From Pseudomonadota bacterium (GTDB taxonomy: Bacteria > Pseudomonadota > Gammaproteobacteria > Xanthomonadales > Xanthomonadaceae): a stretch of 12,747 nucleotides of DNA. Position 1 is the stretch's first letter. Each line of letters opens with the position of its first letter. Of this stretch, positions 1 to 5,927 are shown piece by piece. A program made the position numbers and the translations under genes. The notes below the pieces were generated by a model. The model made no database searches. It saw nothing but the letters and a program-made list of their open reading frames with translations, and had not been told where the DNA came from. The stretch is taken from the NCBI GenBank assembly GCA_023425225.1, contig JAFADB010000037.1, forward strand, positions 1 to 12,747, given 5' to 3'.

Positions 1-215
1 CCGGCGGCTACGAGCGCCTGACCGGCGACTCCGGCACCCGCCACGTGCTGGACCTGGACGTGCCGCTGATCACCTTGCCGGTCATGCCCGGCCGCAACCT
101 GGCCGTGCTCACCGAGGCCGCCACCCGCCTGCACATCCTGCGCACCAAGGGCATCGACCCGGCGGCGATGTTCATCGCCCGGCACAGCAGCCTGCTGCAG
201 AAGCGCAGCCAATGA
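1..215 (+). CDS. hprK: HPr kinase/phosphorylase, C-terminal fragment
   Basis: The last 70 codons of hprK, cut by the left window edge; the reading phase begins at base 3. HprK phosphorylates HPr on a serine with ATP or pyrophosphate and also removes that phosphate, linking the PTS to metabolic state. What is seen is the conserved C-terminal block: DVPLITLPVMPGRN followed by LAVLTEAATRLHILRTKGID, the usual signature of the family, with a short polar tail. The Walker A motif and catalytic residues lie outside the window, so activity cannot be judged here. The TGA stop overlaps the ATG of rapZ (ATGA), which indicates translational coupling. The downstream HPr keeps a Ser46 target site, so a working kinase is plausible. 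Confidence 0.95.
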   Translation, partial: GGYERLTGDSGTRHVLDLDVPLITLPVMPGRNLAVLTEAATRLHILRTKGIDPAAMFIARHSSLLQKRSQ

Positions 216-1093
216 TCGCGAACTCCTCCAACTCCACCCTGGTGATCGTCAGCGGGCTGTCCGGCTCGGGCAAGTCGGTGGCGCTGAAGACCTTCGAGGA
301 CCTGGACTACTACTGCTCGGACAACCTGCCGTTCGAGCTGCTGCCCGACTTCGTGCGCGCCCTGCTCGGCGACAGCGGCAACATCGCCCCCGAACGCCTG
401 GCGGTGGGCATCGACGTGCGCAGCCGCAGCGACCTGTCGCGGCTGGCGCACTGGCGCAGCGCCGCCGAGCAGTACGGCATCGACGCGCAGCTGCTGTTCT
501 TCGAGGCCAGCGACGAGGCCCTGCTCAAGCGCTATGCCGACACCCGCCGGCGCCATCCGCTGAGCCAGCGCGGACTGTCGCTGCCCGAGGCGATCGCCCA
601 GGAGCGGCTGATGACCGCCCCGCTGCGTGCCGCGGCCGACGCGGTGATCGACACCACCGGCCTCAACGTGCACCAGCTGCGCCGCAAGGTGGTCACCGAG
701 TTCGCACTGCGGCAGGACAACACCCTGTCGCTGCTGTTCGAGTCGTTCGCCTACAAGCGCGGGGTCCCGGCCGAGGCCGACTTCGTCTTCGACGCGCGGG
801 TACTGCCCAATCCGCACTGGGACCCGGAACTGCGCCCGCTGTCCGGGCGCGATGGCGGCGTGCGCGACTACCTGGACGCCCAGCCGGAAGTGAAACGCTA
901 CGTCGGCCAGCTGATCGATTTCCTGGATACCTGGCTGCCCAAGCTGCGCAACGACACCCGCAGCTACGTCACCATCGCCTTCGGCTGTACCGGCGGCAAG
1001 CACCGCTCGGTGTACCTGGCCGAACGCCTGGCCCGGCATGCGCGCGAACAGGGCTGGCGCGAAGTGGCGACCTTCCACCGCGAACTGGATTGA
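212..1093 (+). CDS. rapZ: RNase adapter protein RapZ (P-loop nucleotide-binding)
   Basis: A 293-residue protein close to the usual family length of about 285. In enteric bacteria RapZ presents the sRNA GlmZ to RNase E and so controls glucosamine-6-phosphate synthase; in other groups its role is less clear. Visible motifs are the Walker A loop GLSGSGKS at residues 15-22, the DVRSR segment at 68-72, the FESFAYKRGVP block at 176-186, and the C-terminal GCTGGKHRS motif at 258-266, which belongs to the phosphate-binding C-terminal domain. The start is fixed by the four-base overlap with hprK. RapZ genes commonly sit next to ptsN/hprK genes in Proteobacteria, which fits this context. The product name is secure. 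The GlmZ-type function in this organism is inference from the family. Confidence 0.96.
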   Translation: MIANSSNSTLVIVSGLSGSGKSVALKTFEDLDYYCSDNLPFELLPDFVRALLGDSGNIAPERLAVGIDVRSRSDLSRLAHWRSAAEQYGIDAQLLFFEASDEALLKRYADTRRRHPLSQRGLSLPEAIAQERLMTAPLRAAADAVIDTTGLNVHQLRRKVVTEFALRQDNTLSLLFESFAYKRGVPAEADFVFDARVLPNPHWDPELRPLSGRDGGVRDYLDAQPEVKRYVGQLIDFLDTWLPKLRNDTRSYVTIAFGCTGGKHRSVYLAERLARHAREQGWREVATFHRELD

Positions 1094-1106
1094 GCCCTGC
1101 GGCAAA

Positions 1107-1166
1107 CGGGCGCGCCTGCTTCCCCAACCCGTCCGTAACGCGCCCGCCTCGCGACCTATCGTCGCG
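1107..1166 (+). other. Two inverted repeats in the rapZ-EIIA gap
   Basis: The 98-bp gap between rapZ and the EIIA gene is mostly inverted repeat. CGGGCGCG (1107-1114) pairs perfectly with CGCGCCCG (1139-1146) around a 24-base loop. CGCGAC (1150-1155) then pairs with GTCGCG (1161-1166) around CTATC. Neither is followed by a T-tract, so a classical intrinsic terminator is not supported. They could be RNA processing or stability hairpins that set different levels of hprK-rapZ and EIIA-HPr-EI mRNA. Pairing was checked by eye only. Confidence 0.45.
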
Positions 1167-1172
1167 GCCGCC

Positions 1173-1188
1173 GAAATGTTAACGTTTC
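1173..1188 (+). promoter_or_regulatory. Near-perfect palindrome overlapping the EIIA ribosome-binding region
   Basis: GAAATGTTAACGTTTC is a 16-bp palindrome with one mismatched pair (T/G at positions 5 and 12), centred on GTTAAC, and it ends three bases before the EIIA ATG. It is AT-rich against a very GC-rich background and lies where a Shine-Dalgarno would be expected; no purine-rich ribosome site is seen. The outer GAAA/TTTC arms recall LacI-type operators, but the centre lacks the usual CG, so no regulator is named. Confidence 0.35.
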
Positions 1189-1191
1189 ACG

Positions 1192-1584
1192 ATGGCTTGT
1201 GGCATCCTCCTGATCACTCATCCCGGCATCGGTTCTGCGATGCTGGACGTTGCGACTGGGCTGCTGCGGCAATTGCCCCTGAAGGCGGAAGCCTTCGATG
1301 TCGCACTGGACGCGGACCTCGATGCCCTGCTGCCGCCGGCTTCGGCCGCCCTGCGCCGGGTCGACACCGGAGACGGCGTGCTGGTGATGACCGACGTGTA
1401 CGGCGCCAGCCCCAGCAACCTGGCACGCAGGCTCGCGCAACTGGGCACGCCGGTCCGCCGGGTATCGGCGCTGAGCCTGCCGATGCTGATGCGCGTCATG
1501 AACTACCCCGAACGGGACCTACAGGAACTGCCGGCCATCGCCGCGGCCGGCACTCGCAACGGAGCGATCATCGACGATGCTTGA
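1192..1584 (+). CDS. PTS EIIA component, mannose (Man) family, stand-alone domain
   Basis: A 130-residue single-domain protein of the EIIA-Man (ManX N-terminal) family, which takes phosphate from HPr on a histidine. The THPGIG motif places the predicted phospho-acceptor at His10, the same position as in E. coli ManX. The segment TDVYGASPSN (67-76) matches the conserved DxxGxSPxN loop. It lacks the EIIB domain found in complete mannose permeases, and no EIIB, EIIC or EIID gene is nearby, so a regulatory role (protein-protein or phosphate sink) is more likely than sugar transport. It overlaps the HPr gene by eight bases. The ATG at 1192 is chosen because it places His10 correctly; no Shine-Dalgarno is visible before it. 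Confidence 0.9.
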   Translation: MACGILLITHPGIGSAMLDVATGLLRQLPLKAEAFDVALDADLDALLPPASAALRRVDTGDGVLVMTDVYGASPSNLARRLAQLGTPVRRVSALSLPMLMRVMNYPERDLQELPAIAAAGTRNGAIIDDA

Positions 1585-1846
1585 ACGCACACTCACTGTT
1601 CCCAACAGCCTGGGACTGCATGCACGCGCCACCGCCAAGCTGGTGCAGACGCTGTCGTCGTTCCGCTGCAACGCCACGCTGGCGGCCAAGGGCCGCGAGG
1701 TCAATGCCAAGAGCATCATGGGGGTGATGCTGCTCGCCGCCGGCCGCGGCACGCCGGTCACCATCCGCATCGACGGCGACGACGAGCAGGCGGCGATGGA
1801 CGAGGTGGTCGCGCTGTTCGAACGGCGTTTCGACGAGGACAACTGA
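1577..1846 (+). CDS. ptsH: Phosphocarrier protein HPr
   Basis: An 89-residue HPr, the standard length. It carries phosphate from enzyme I to EIIA proteins. The active-site motif LGLHARA puts the phospho-histidine at His15 with Arg17 beside it. The regulatory motif NAKSIMGVM puts a serine at residue 46, the site that HprK modifies in bacteria with that kinase. Both sites being intact, together with hprK four genes upstream, suggests a two-site HPr: His15 for the relay and Ser46 for regulation. Its ATG lies eight bases inside the EIIA gene, which points to translational coupling and equal expression of the two partners. Confidence 0.95.
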   Translation: MLERTLTVPNSLGLHARATAKLVQTLSSFRCNATLAAKGREVNAKSIMGVMLLAAGRGTPVTIRIDGDDEQAAMDEVVALFERRFDEDN

Positions 1847-1849
1847 ACT

Positions 1850-1894
1850 ATGCCGGGACCCGATTCCTTCACCGGCAACCGGGTCCTGCCATGA
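1850..1894 (+). other. Possible 14-codon coupling reading frame before ptsI
   Basis: In the 44-bp space between ptsH and ptsI there is a small frame reading MPGPDSFTGNRVLP. It has an ATG at 1850 and a TGA at 1892-1894 that overlaps the ptsI ATG at 1891 (ATGA). A purine stretch GAGGA at 1835-1839 lies ten bases before its start, while no good ribosome site precedes ptsI itself. It may serve to hand ribosomes from ptsH to ptsI. No conserved domain can be expected at this length, and it may be chance. Confidence 0.35.
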
Positions 1895-3621
1895 CCTTGC
1901 GGCTCAAGGGCGCGGGCGCATCGCGCGGCAACGCGCTGGGCCGCGCGCGGGTACGGTTCCCGCATGCGCTCGACGTAGACGAGCGGCGCATCCCCGCCGC
2001 GGGCGTGGAAGCGGAGCTGCAGCGCCTGCACCTGGCCGTGGATGCCGCGCGCGAGGAGATGCACCACCTGCGCGAACGGCTGCAGGGCGCGCTGACCAAG
2101 GAAGTGGGCGAGTTCCTCGACCTGCATGCGCTGCTGCTCGACGATCCGGAACTGCTCTACGGCCTGGACGAACTCATCCGCACCAGCCGCTACGGCGCCG
2201 AGTATGCGCTGCGCCTGCAGCGCGACCGGCTGGCGGCGGTGTTCGACGGCATGGAGGATGCCTACCTCAAGAGCCGCATGGACGACCTGGACCACGTCAT
2301 CGGCCGCATCCACGCCTTCCTGCACAAGCGCCAGCCCGATCCGAAGGGGCTGGCCGGCGAGGTGCTGGTGTGCGCCGCCATCGCGCCGTCGGAACTGGCG
2401 CAGCTGCAGGCGCAGGGCGTGGTCGCCATCGTCACCAGCACCGGCAGCGCGCTCTCGCACAGCGCCATCCTGGCGCGCAGCCTGCAGCTGCCGCTGGTGA
2501 CCGGCGTGGCCGATGCGCTGTCGCGGATCAAGGATGGCGACGTGCTGATCGTCAACGGCGCCAGCGGCGAGATCATCCTCGACCCCTCCCCGGCCGACCT
2601 GCGCGAGCACCAGGCGCTGCGCCGCGAACTGGCGCGGGAACAGCGCCAGCTGGGCAGGTTGCGCAGCAAGCCGACGCGCACCAGCGACGATGTCGACATC
2701 ACGCTGCTGGCCAACGCCGAATCGCGCGAGGACATCGCCCGCGCCCACGCGCTCGGTGCCGGCGGCCTGGGGCTGTACCGCACCGAATTCCTGTTCATGC
2801 AGCGTCCGCGGCCACCGGACGAAGAGGAGCAGTTCCAGACCTACCGCGATGCCGTGCTGGGCATGAGCGGGCGCCCGGTGACCATCCGCACCCTCGACCT
2901 GGGCGCGGACAAGGCCGATCATTCCGGGCTGACCTTGGCCGACGAGGAGAATCCGGCGCTGGGATTGCGCGGGGTGCGCCTGTCCCTCGCGTACCCGGCG
3001 GTATGCGATTCGCAGCTGCGGGCGATCCTGCGTGCGTCCGGCTATGGACCGGTGCGGGTGCTGATCCCCATGGTCAGCGGCCGCGAGGAGATCATGGCCG
3101 TGCGCCGCCGCCTCAAGCGCGTGGCCAGCCAGCTGCGCGCGCAGGGCCACGCCATCGCCGAACAGGTGCCGCTGGGCGCGATGATCGAAGTGCCCTCGGC
3201 GGCGATCGCGCTGGACGGCTTCATCGACGATGTCGATTTCCTGTCCATCGGCACCAACGACCTGGTGCAGTACCTGCTGGCCGCCGACCGCAACAACCAG
3301 GCGCTGGGCGAGCTCTATTCGCCGCTGCACCCGGCGGTGGTGCGGCTGCTGGCGCGGGTCATCGACACCTGCCAGGCGCGCGGCAAGCCGGTGGCGGTAT
3401 GCGGCGAGATCGCCGGCGATCCGCTGTTGGTGCCGCTGTTGCTGGCGCTGGGCTTGACCGAATTCAGCCTGCACCCGGCCACCTTGCTGGAAGTGCGCCG
3501 CGCCATCCGCGACAGCGACCTGGCGGCGCTGCGCGCGAGCAGCGCGAAACTGCTGCAGGCCCGCGACCGCAAGGGCATCGAACGCTGGCTGCAGCGCGGG
3601 GCCGGCACGGCCCTGTCATGA
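1891..3621 (+). CDS. ptsI: Phosphoenolpyruvate-protein phosphotransferase, enzyme I of the PTS
   Basis: A 576-residue enzyme I, which moves phosphate from PEP to HPr. Its length matches the classical PtsI form. It has no N-terminal GAF domain, so it is not the nitrogen-type enzyme, although automatic annotation often calls this family ptsP. The HPr-binding helical region and swivelling phospho-histidine domain occupy about residues 1-235, with the active histidine at 190 in LSHSAILARSLQLP. The PEP-binding barrel follows, with GLYRTEF (294-300, Arg297), LDLGADK (335-341), FLSIGTNDLVQY (450-461) and the general-acid cysteine at 504 in VCGE. The residues before His190 are TGSAL rather than the GGRT of E. 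coli. It is the last gene of the PTS cluster. The GC-rich REP-like element begins 22 bases after the stop. Confidence 0.95.
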   Translation: MTLRLKGAGASRGNALGRARVRFPHALDVDERRIPAAGVEAELQRLHLAVDAAREEMHHLRERLQGALTKEVGEFLDLHALLLDDPELLYGLDELIRTSRYGAEYALRLQRDRLAAVFDGMEDAYLKSRMDDLDHVIGRIHAFLHKRQPDPKGLAGEVLVCAAIAPSELAQLQAQGVVAIVTSTGSALSHSAILARSLQLPLVTGVADALSRIKDGDVLIVNGASGEIILDPSPADLREHQALRRELAREQRQLGRLRSKPTRTSDDVDITLLANAESREDIARAHALGAGGLGLYRTEFLFMQRPRPPDEEEQFQTYRDAVLGMSGRPVTIRTLDLGADKADHSGLTLADEENPALGLRGVRLSLAYPAVCDSQLRAILRASGYGPVRVLIPMVSGREEIMAVRRRLKRVASQLRAQGHAIAEQVPLGAMIEVPSAAIALDGFIDDVDFLSIGTNDLVQYLLAADRNNQALGELYSPLHPAVVRLLARVIDTCQARGKPVAVCGEIAGDPLLVPLLLALGLTEFSLHPATLLEVRRAIRDSDLAALRASSAKLLQARDRKGIERWLQRGAGTALS

Positions 3622-3642
3622 ACGACCGGGACAATGGATGTC

Positions 3643-3726
3643 CGTGGGAGCCACACAAGCGGCAATGCTTTCGGTGCCGGTTGCGCGAAAAGGCCGAAAG
3701 GCTTCGCGGCTTGCGCCACTCCCACG
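3643..3726. repeat. REP-like inverted pair (REPIN-type element)
   Basis: Two diverged copies of one short sequence face each other: 3643-3674 begins CGTGGGAG and ends CTTTCGG, and 3694-3726 is its inverted counterpart ending CTCCCACG. The outer eight bases pair perfectly, and an inner GCC-GAAA-GGC hairpin (3693-3702) sits at one side. The GTGGGAG head followed by a small palindrome resembles the REP sequences of Pseudomonas and Xanthomonadales. The gene for the matching RAYT transposase is not in the window. As RNA it would fold strongly and could protect the ptsI 3' end. Alternatively it is a structured part of the mgtE leader. Confidence 0.6.
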
Positions 3727-3772
3727 CCATCGCTGCAGGTCGCATGCATTTCCCCTGACCCGCACTTGTAGC

Positions 3773-3778
3773 GATAAT
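3773..3778 (+). promoter_or_regulatory. Candidate -10 element for mgtE
   Basis: GATAAT matches five of six bases of the sigma-70 -10 consensus in an otherwise GC-rich region. The best -35 (TTTCCC near 3749) is weak. A transcript would begin near A3785, giving a leader of about 66 bases before the mgtE start. The call rests mainly on the -10 match and on the need for a promoter after the REP-like element. Confidence 0.4.
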
Positions 3779-3799
3779 GGCGCGATGACTGCCTGATCC

Positions 3800-3834
3800 G
3801 CCGCATCCTTCACCGGATCGCGGCCTTTTGTTTT
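3800..3834 (+). terminator. Intrinsic terminator / attenuator hairpin in the mgtE leader
   Basis: GCCGCATCC (3800-3808) pairs with GGAT-C-GCGGC (3815-3824) around a six-base loop, nine base pairs with one bulged C, directly followed by CTTTTGTTTT. This is a canonical Rho-independent terminator. It ends only 16 bases before the mgtE ATG, and the mgtE Shine-Dalgarno GGAG (3837-3840) lies three bases beyond it. A competing stem, GATCCG (3795-3800) with CGGATC (3814-3819), uses the same right-hand bases and would prevent the terminator from forming. It may simply end the PTS transcript, but transcription into mgtE would still have to pass it. Confidence 0.65.
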
Positions 3835-3850
3835 CCGGAGACGCACGCGC

Positions 3851-5212
3851 ATGGCCGAAGCCGTCCGCCACGACAAGACCGCGCGCCAGCTGCGCATGCT
3901 GTCCGATGCGCTGGACAGCGGCCGCCTGGGCCCGGTGCGGCGGCTGGTCAACACGCTTTCGCCGGCAGAGATCGGCAACCTGCTCGAATCGCTGCCGCCC
4001 GGCAAGCGCGAGATCGTCTGGGGCCTGGTCGATGCCGAGGACGACGGCGAGGTGCTGCTGCACGTCGGCGACGAGGTGCGCGAGAGCCTGCTGGCGGACA
4101 TGGACCCGGACGAGATCGTCGCCGCGGTCGAGGACCTGGACATCGACGACCTCGCCGACCTGGTCGAGGACCTGCCGGACACGGTCATCGACGAGGTCCT
4201 CAAGTCGATGGACCGCGAGAACCGCGAGCGCCTGGAACAGGTGCTGTCCTACCCGGAGGATACCGCCGGCCGCCTGATGAACCCGGACGTGGTCACTGTG
4301 CGCGCCGACGTCAACGTCGATGTGGTGCTGCGCTACCTGCGCCTGCGCGGCGAACTGCCCGACCACACCGACCACCTGTTCGTGGTCAGCCGCCGCCACC
4401 AGTACCTGGGCCGGGTGCCGCTGGCGGCGCTGGTCACCCACGAGCCCTCCACCCCGGTCAACCGCCTGATCGACGACGAACAGCCGGCCATCGACGTGGG
4501 CGACAGCGCCGAGGAGGTAGCGCGGCGCTTCTCCGACCACGACTGGGTATCGGCGCCGGTGGTGGACGACAACAACATCCTGCTCGGCCGCATCACCATC
4601 GACGACGTGGTCGACATCATCCGCGAGCAGGCCGAGCACCAGGCGCTGAGCGCGGCTGGCCTGGACGAGGACGAGGACCTGTTCTCGCCGATCAAGCGCG
4701 CCGTGCGCGGCCGCGTGGTGTGGCTGGGCATCAACCTGTTCACCGCGTTCCTGGCCGCCAGCGTGATCGGCCAGTTCGAGGTGACGCTGGAGAAGATCGT
4801 CGCCCTGGCGGTGCTGATGCCGATCGTCGCCGGCATCGGCGGCAACGCCGCGGTGCAGGTGCTGACGCTGATGGTGCGCGGCCTGGCGCTGGGCCAGGTC
4901 GGCTCGAGCAACGCCCGCATCCTGCTGTGGAAGGAGATCCGCGTGGCGCTGATCAACGGCGTGCTGATCGGCGGCATCGTCGGGCTGATCGCGCTGGTGT
5001 GGTTCAAGAGCCCGCTGCTGTCGCTGGTGATCGCCATGGCGCTGGTGATCAACTTCTGCGCCGCCGCCACCGCCGGGGTGATGCTGCCGCTGATGCTCAA
5101 GCGCATGAACGTCGATCCGGCCGTGGCCGGCACCGTGGTGGTCACCGCGGTCACCGACGTGATGGGCTTCTTCTGCTTCCTCGGCCTGGCCACATTGATC
5201 CTGCTGCACTGA
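3851..5212 (+). CDS. mgtE: Magnesium transporter MgtE
   Basis: A 453-residue Mg2+ channel of the MgtE/SLC41 family. The order of domains is typical: a cytoplasmic helical N domain (about 30-135) rich in acidic residues, a CBS-domain pair (about 140-265) that senses Mg2+ and closes the pore, a linker helix, and five membrane segments from about 290 to 453. The family motif near LMPIVAGIGGNAAVQ (322-336) with VRGLA (342-346), and DPAVAGTVVVTAVTD (422-436) with the acidic pore residue Asp436, support a working channel. The proline common in that last motif is valine here. The Shine-Dalgarno is GGAG at 3837-3840, ten bases before the ATG. The gene sits just after a terminator-like hairpin and ten bases before the next gene, with which it is probably co-transcribed. 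Confidence 0.95.
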   Translation: MAEAVRHDKTARQLRMLSDALDSGRLGPVRRLVNTLSPAEIGNLLESLPPGKREIVWGLVDAEDDGEVLLHVGDEVRESLLADMDPDEIVAAVEDLDIDDLADLVEDLPDTVIDEVLKSMDRENRERLEQVLSYPEDTAGRLMNPDVVTVRADVNVDVVLRYLRLRGELPDHTDHLFVVSRRHQYLGRVPLAALVTHEPSTPVNRLIDDEQPAIDVGDSAEEVARRFSDHDWVSAPVVDDNNILLGRITIDDVVDIIREQAEHQALSAAGLDEDEDLFSPIKRAVRGRVVWLGINLFTAFLAASVIGQFEVTLEKIVALAVLMPIVAGIGGNAAVQVLTLMVRGLALGQVGSSNARILLWKEIRVALINGVLIGGIVGLIALVWFKSPLLSLVIAMALVINFCAAATAGVMLPLMLKRMNVDPAVAGTVVVTAVTDVMGFFCFLGLATLILLH

Positions 5213-5222
5213 GCGTTTTGGC

Positions 5223-5858
5223 ATGAACACATCCGGGCAATCGGCCATGTCCCCACTGCTGGGCAAGGTCTGCGAGTGGAACGACGAGCGCGGCTTCGGC
5301 TTCGTGCAGCCGCTGGACGGCGGTGCGCGGCACTTCTTCCATATCCGCGACTACGTCCATGACGGACGCCGGCCGGAGCCTGGCGAGCTGGTGCGATTCG
5401 TGCCCAAACGCGATGCGCAGTCGCGGCCGCAGGCCGGTCAGGTTCGACGCGCAGTGGCTCCCGCACGTGGCCGGCGCGCACCGGAAAAACCGCGTGCATC
5501 GTCGCAACCCGTCGCCAGGCTGCTGGCGGCCATGTTGCCGCTGGCCTTCCTTGCTCTGGTTGTCATCGGCTGGCAACTCGGACGCCTTAACGACATCGCG
5601 CTGTTCGCGCTGGCCGGCCTGCAACTGGCCACCTGGCTGTTCTACATGCTGGACAAGCACGCCGCACAGCAGGGTGCATGGCGCATCGCCGAGAACACGT
5701 TGCACCTGCTGGAGCTGGCGGGCGGCTGGCCCTCCGCGTTGATAGCCCAGCAGGTATTGCGCCACAAGAACCGCAAGAGCGGTTACCAGATGGTCTTCTG
5801 GCCGTGCGCGGCACTCAACATCGGCGCACTGGGATGGTGGATCTTCCATCTCCGCTGA
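5223..5858 (+). CDS. Cold-shock-domain / DUF1294 membrane protein
   Basis: A 211-residue two-part protein. Residues 11-62 resemble a cold-shock (OB-fold) domain, with GFGFVQP (24-30) and HFFH (37-40) in the places of the RNP1 and RNP2 nucleic-acid-binding motifs. A basic, low-complexity linker (63-97) follows. The C-terminal DUF1294 part has membrane segments near 98-118, 124-144 and 191-210 and the conserved stretch YMLDKHAA then WRIAENTLHLLELAGGWP. DUF1294 proteins have no settled function; the fusion suggests an RNA- or ssDNA-binding head tethered to the membrane. The start is ten bases after the mgtE stop without a clear ribosome site; an alternative ATG lies at 5247. Confidence 0.85.
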   Translation: MNTSGQSAMSPLLGKVCEWNDERGFGFVQPLDGGARHFFHIRDYVHDGRRPEPGELVRFVPKRDAQSRPQAGQVRRAVAPARGRRAPEKPRASSQPVARLLAAMLPLAFLALVVIGWQLGRLNDIALFALAGLQLATWLFYMLDKHAAQQGAWRIAENTLHLLELAGGWPSALIAQQVLRHKNRKSGYQMVFWPCAALNIGALGWWIFHLR

Positions 5859-5927
5859 CGTGCTGCAGCGTGTGCCGGACCTGCTCCCGGCAGCATACTC
5901 GCCGCCTCCCATCATGATTCCCGACCC

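Noticed and set aside
1519..3474. A 651-codon open frame on the minus strand opposite ptsI.
   Set aside because: It lies exactly opposite a gene with full enzyme I motifs and has a low-complexity Gln/Arg/Ala/Val composition, as expected for the antisense frame of GC-rich coding DNA.
3622..3850. A known M-box or ykoY-type riboswitch before mgtE.
   Set aside because: I could not find the conserved core of either class; only the terminator/antiterminator arrangement and the REP-like element are supported.
3464..5266. A 600-codon minus-strand frame opposite mgtE.
   Set aside because: His/Gln/Asp-rich antisense artefact of the mgtE codons; no domain pattern or ribosome site.
5861..5899. Inverted repeats and a CATACT box between the DUF1294 and hydrolase genes as a promoter or terminator.
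   Set aside because: The stems are short and compete with each other, the -35 match is poor and no T-tract follows.
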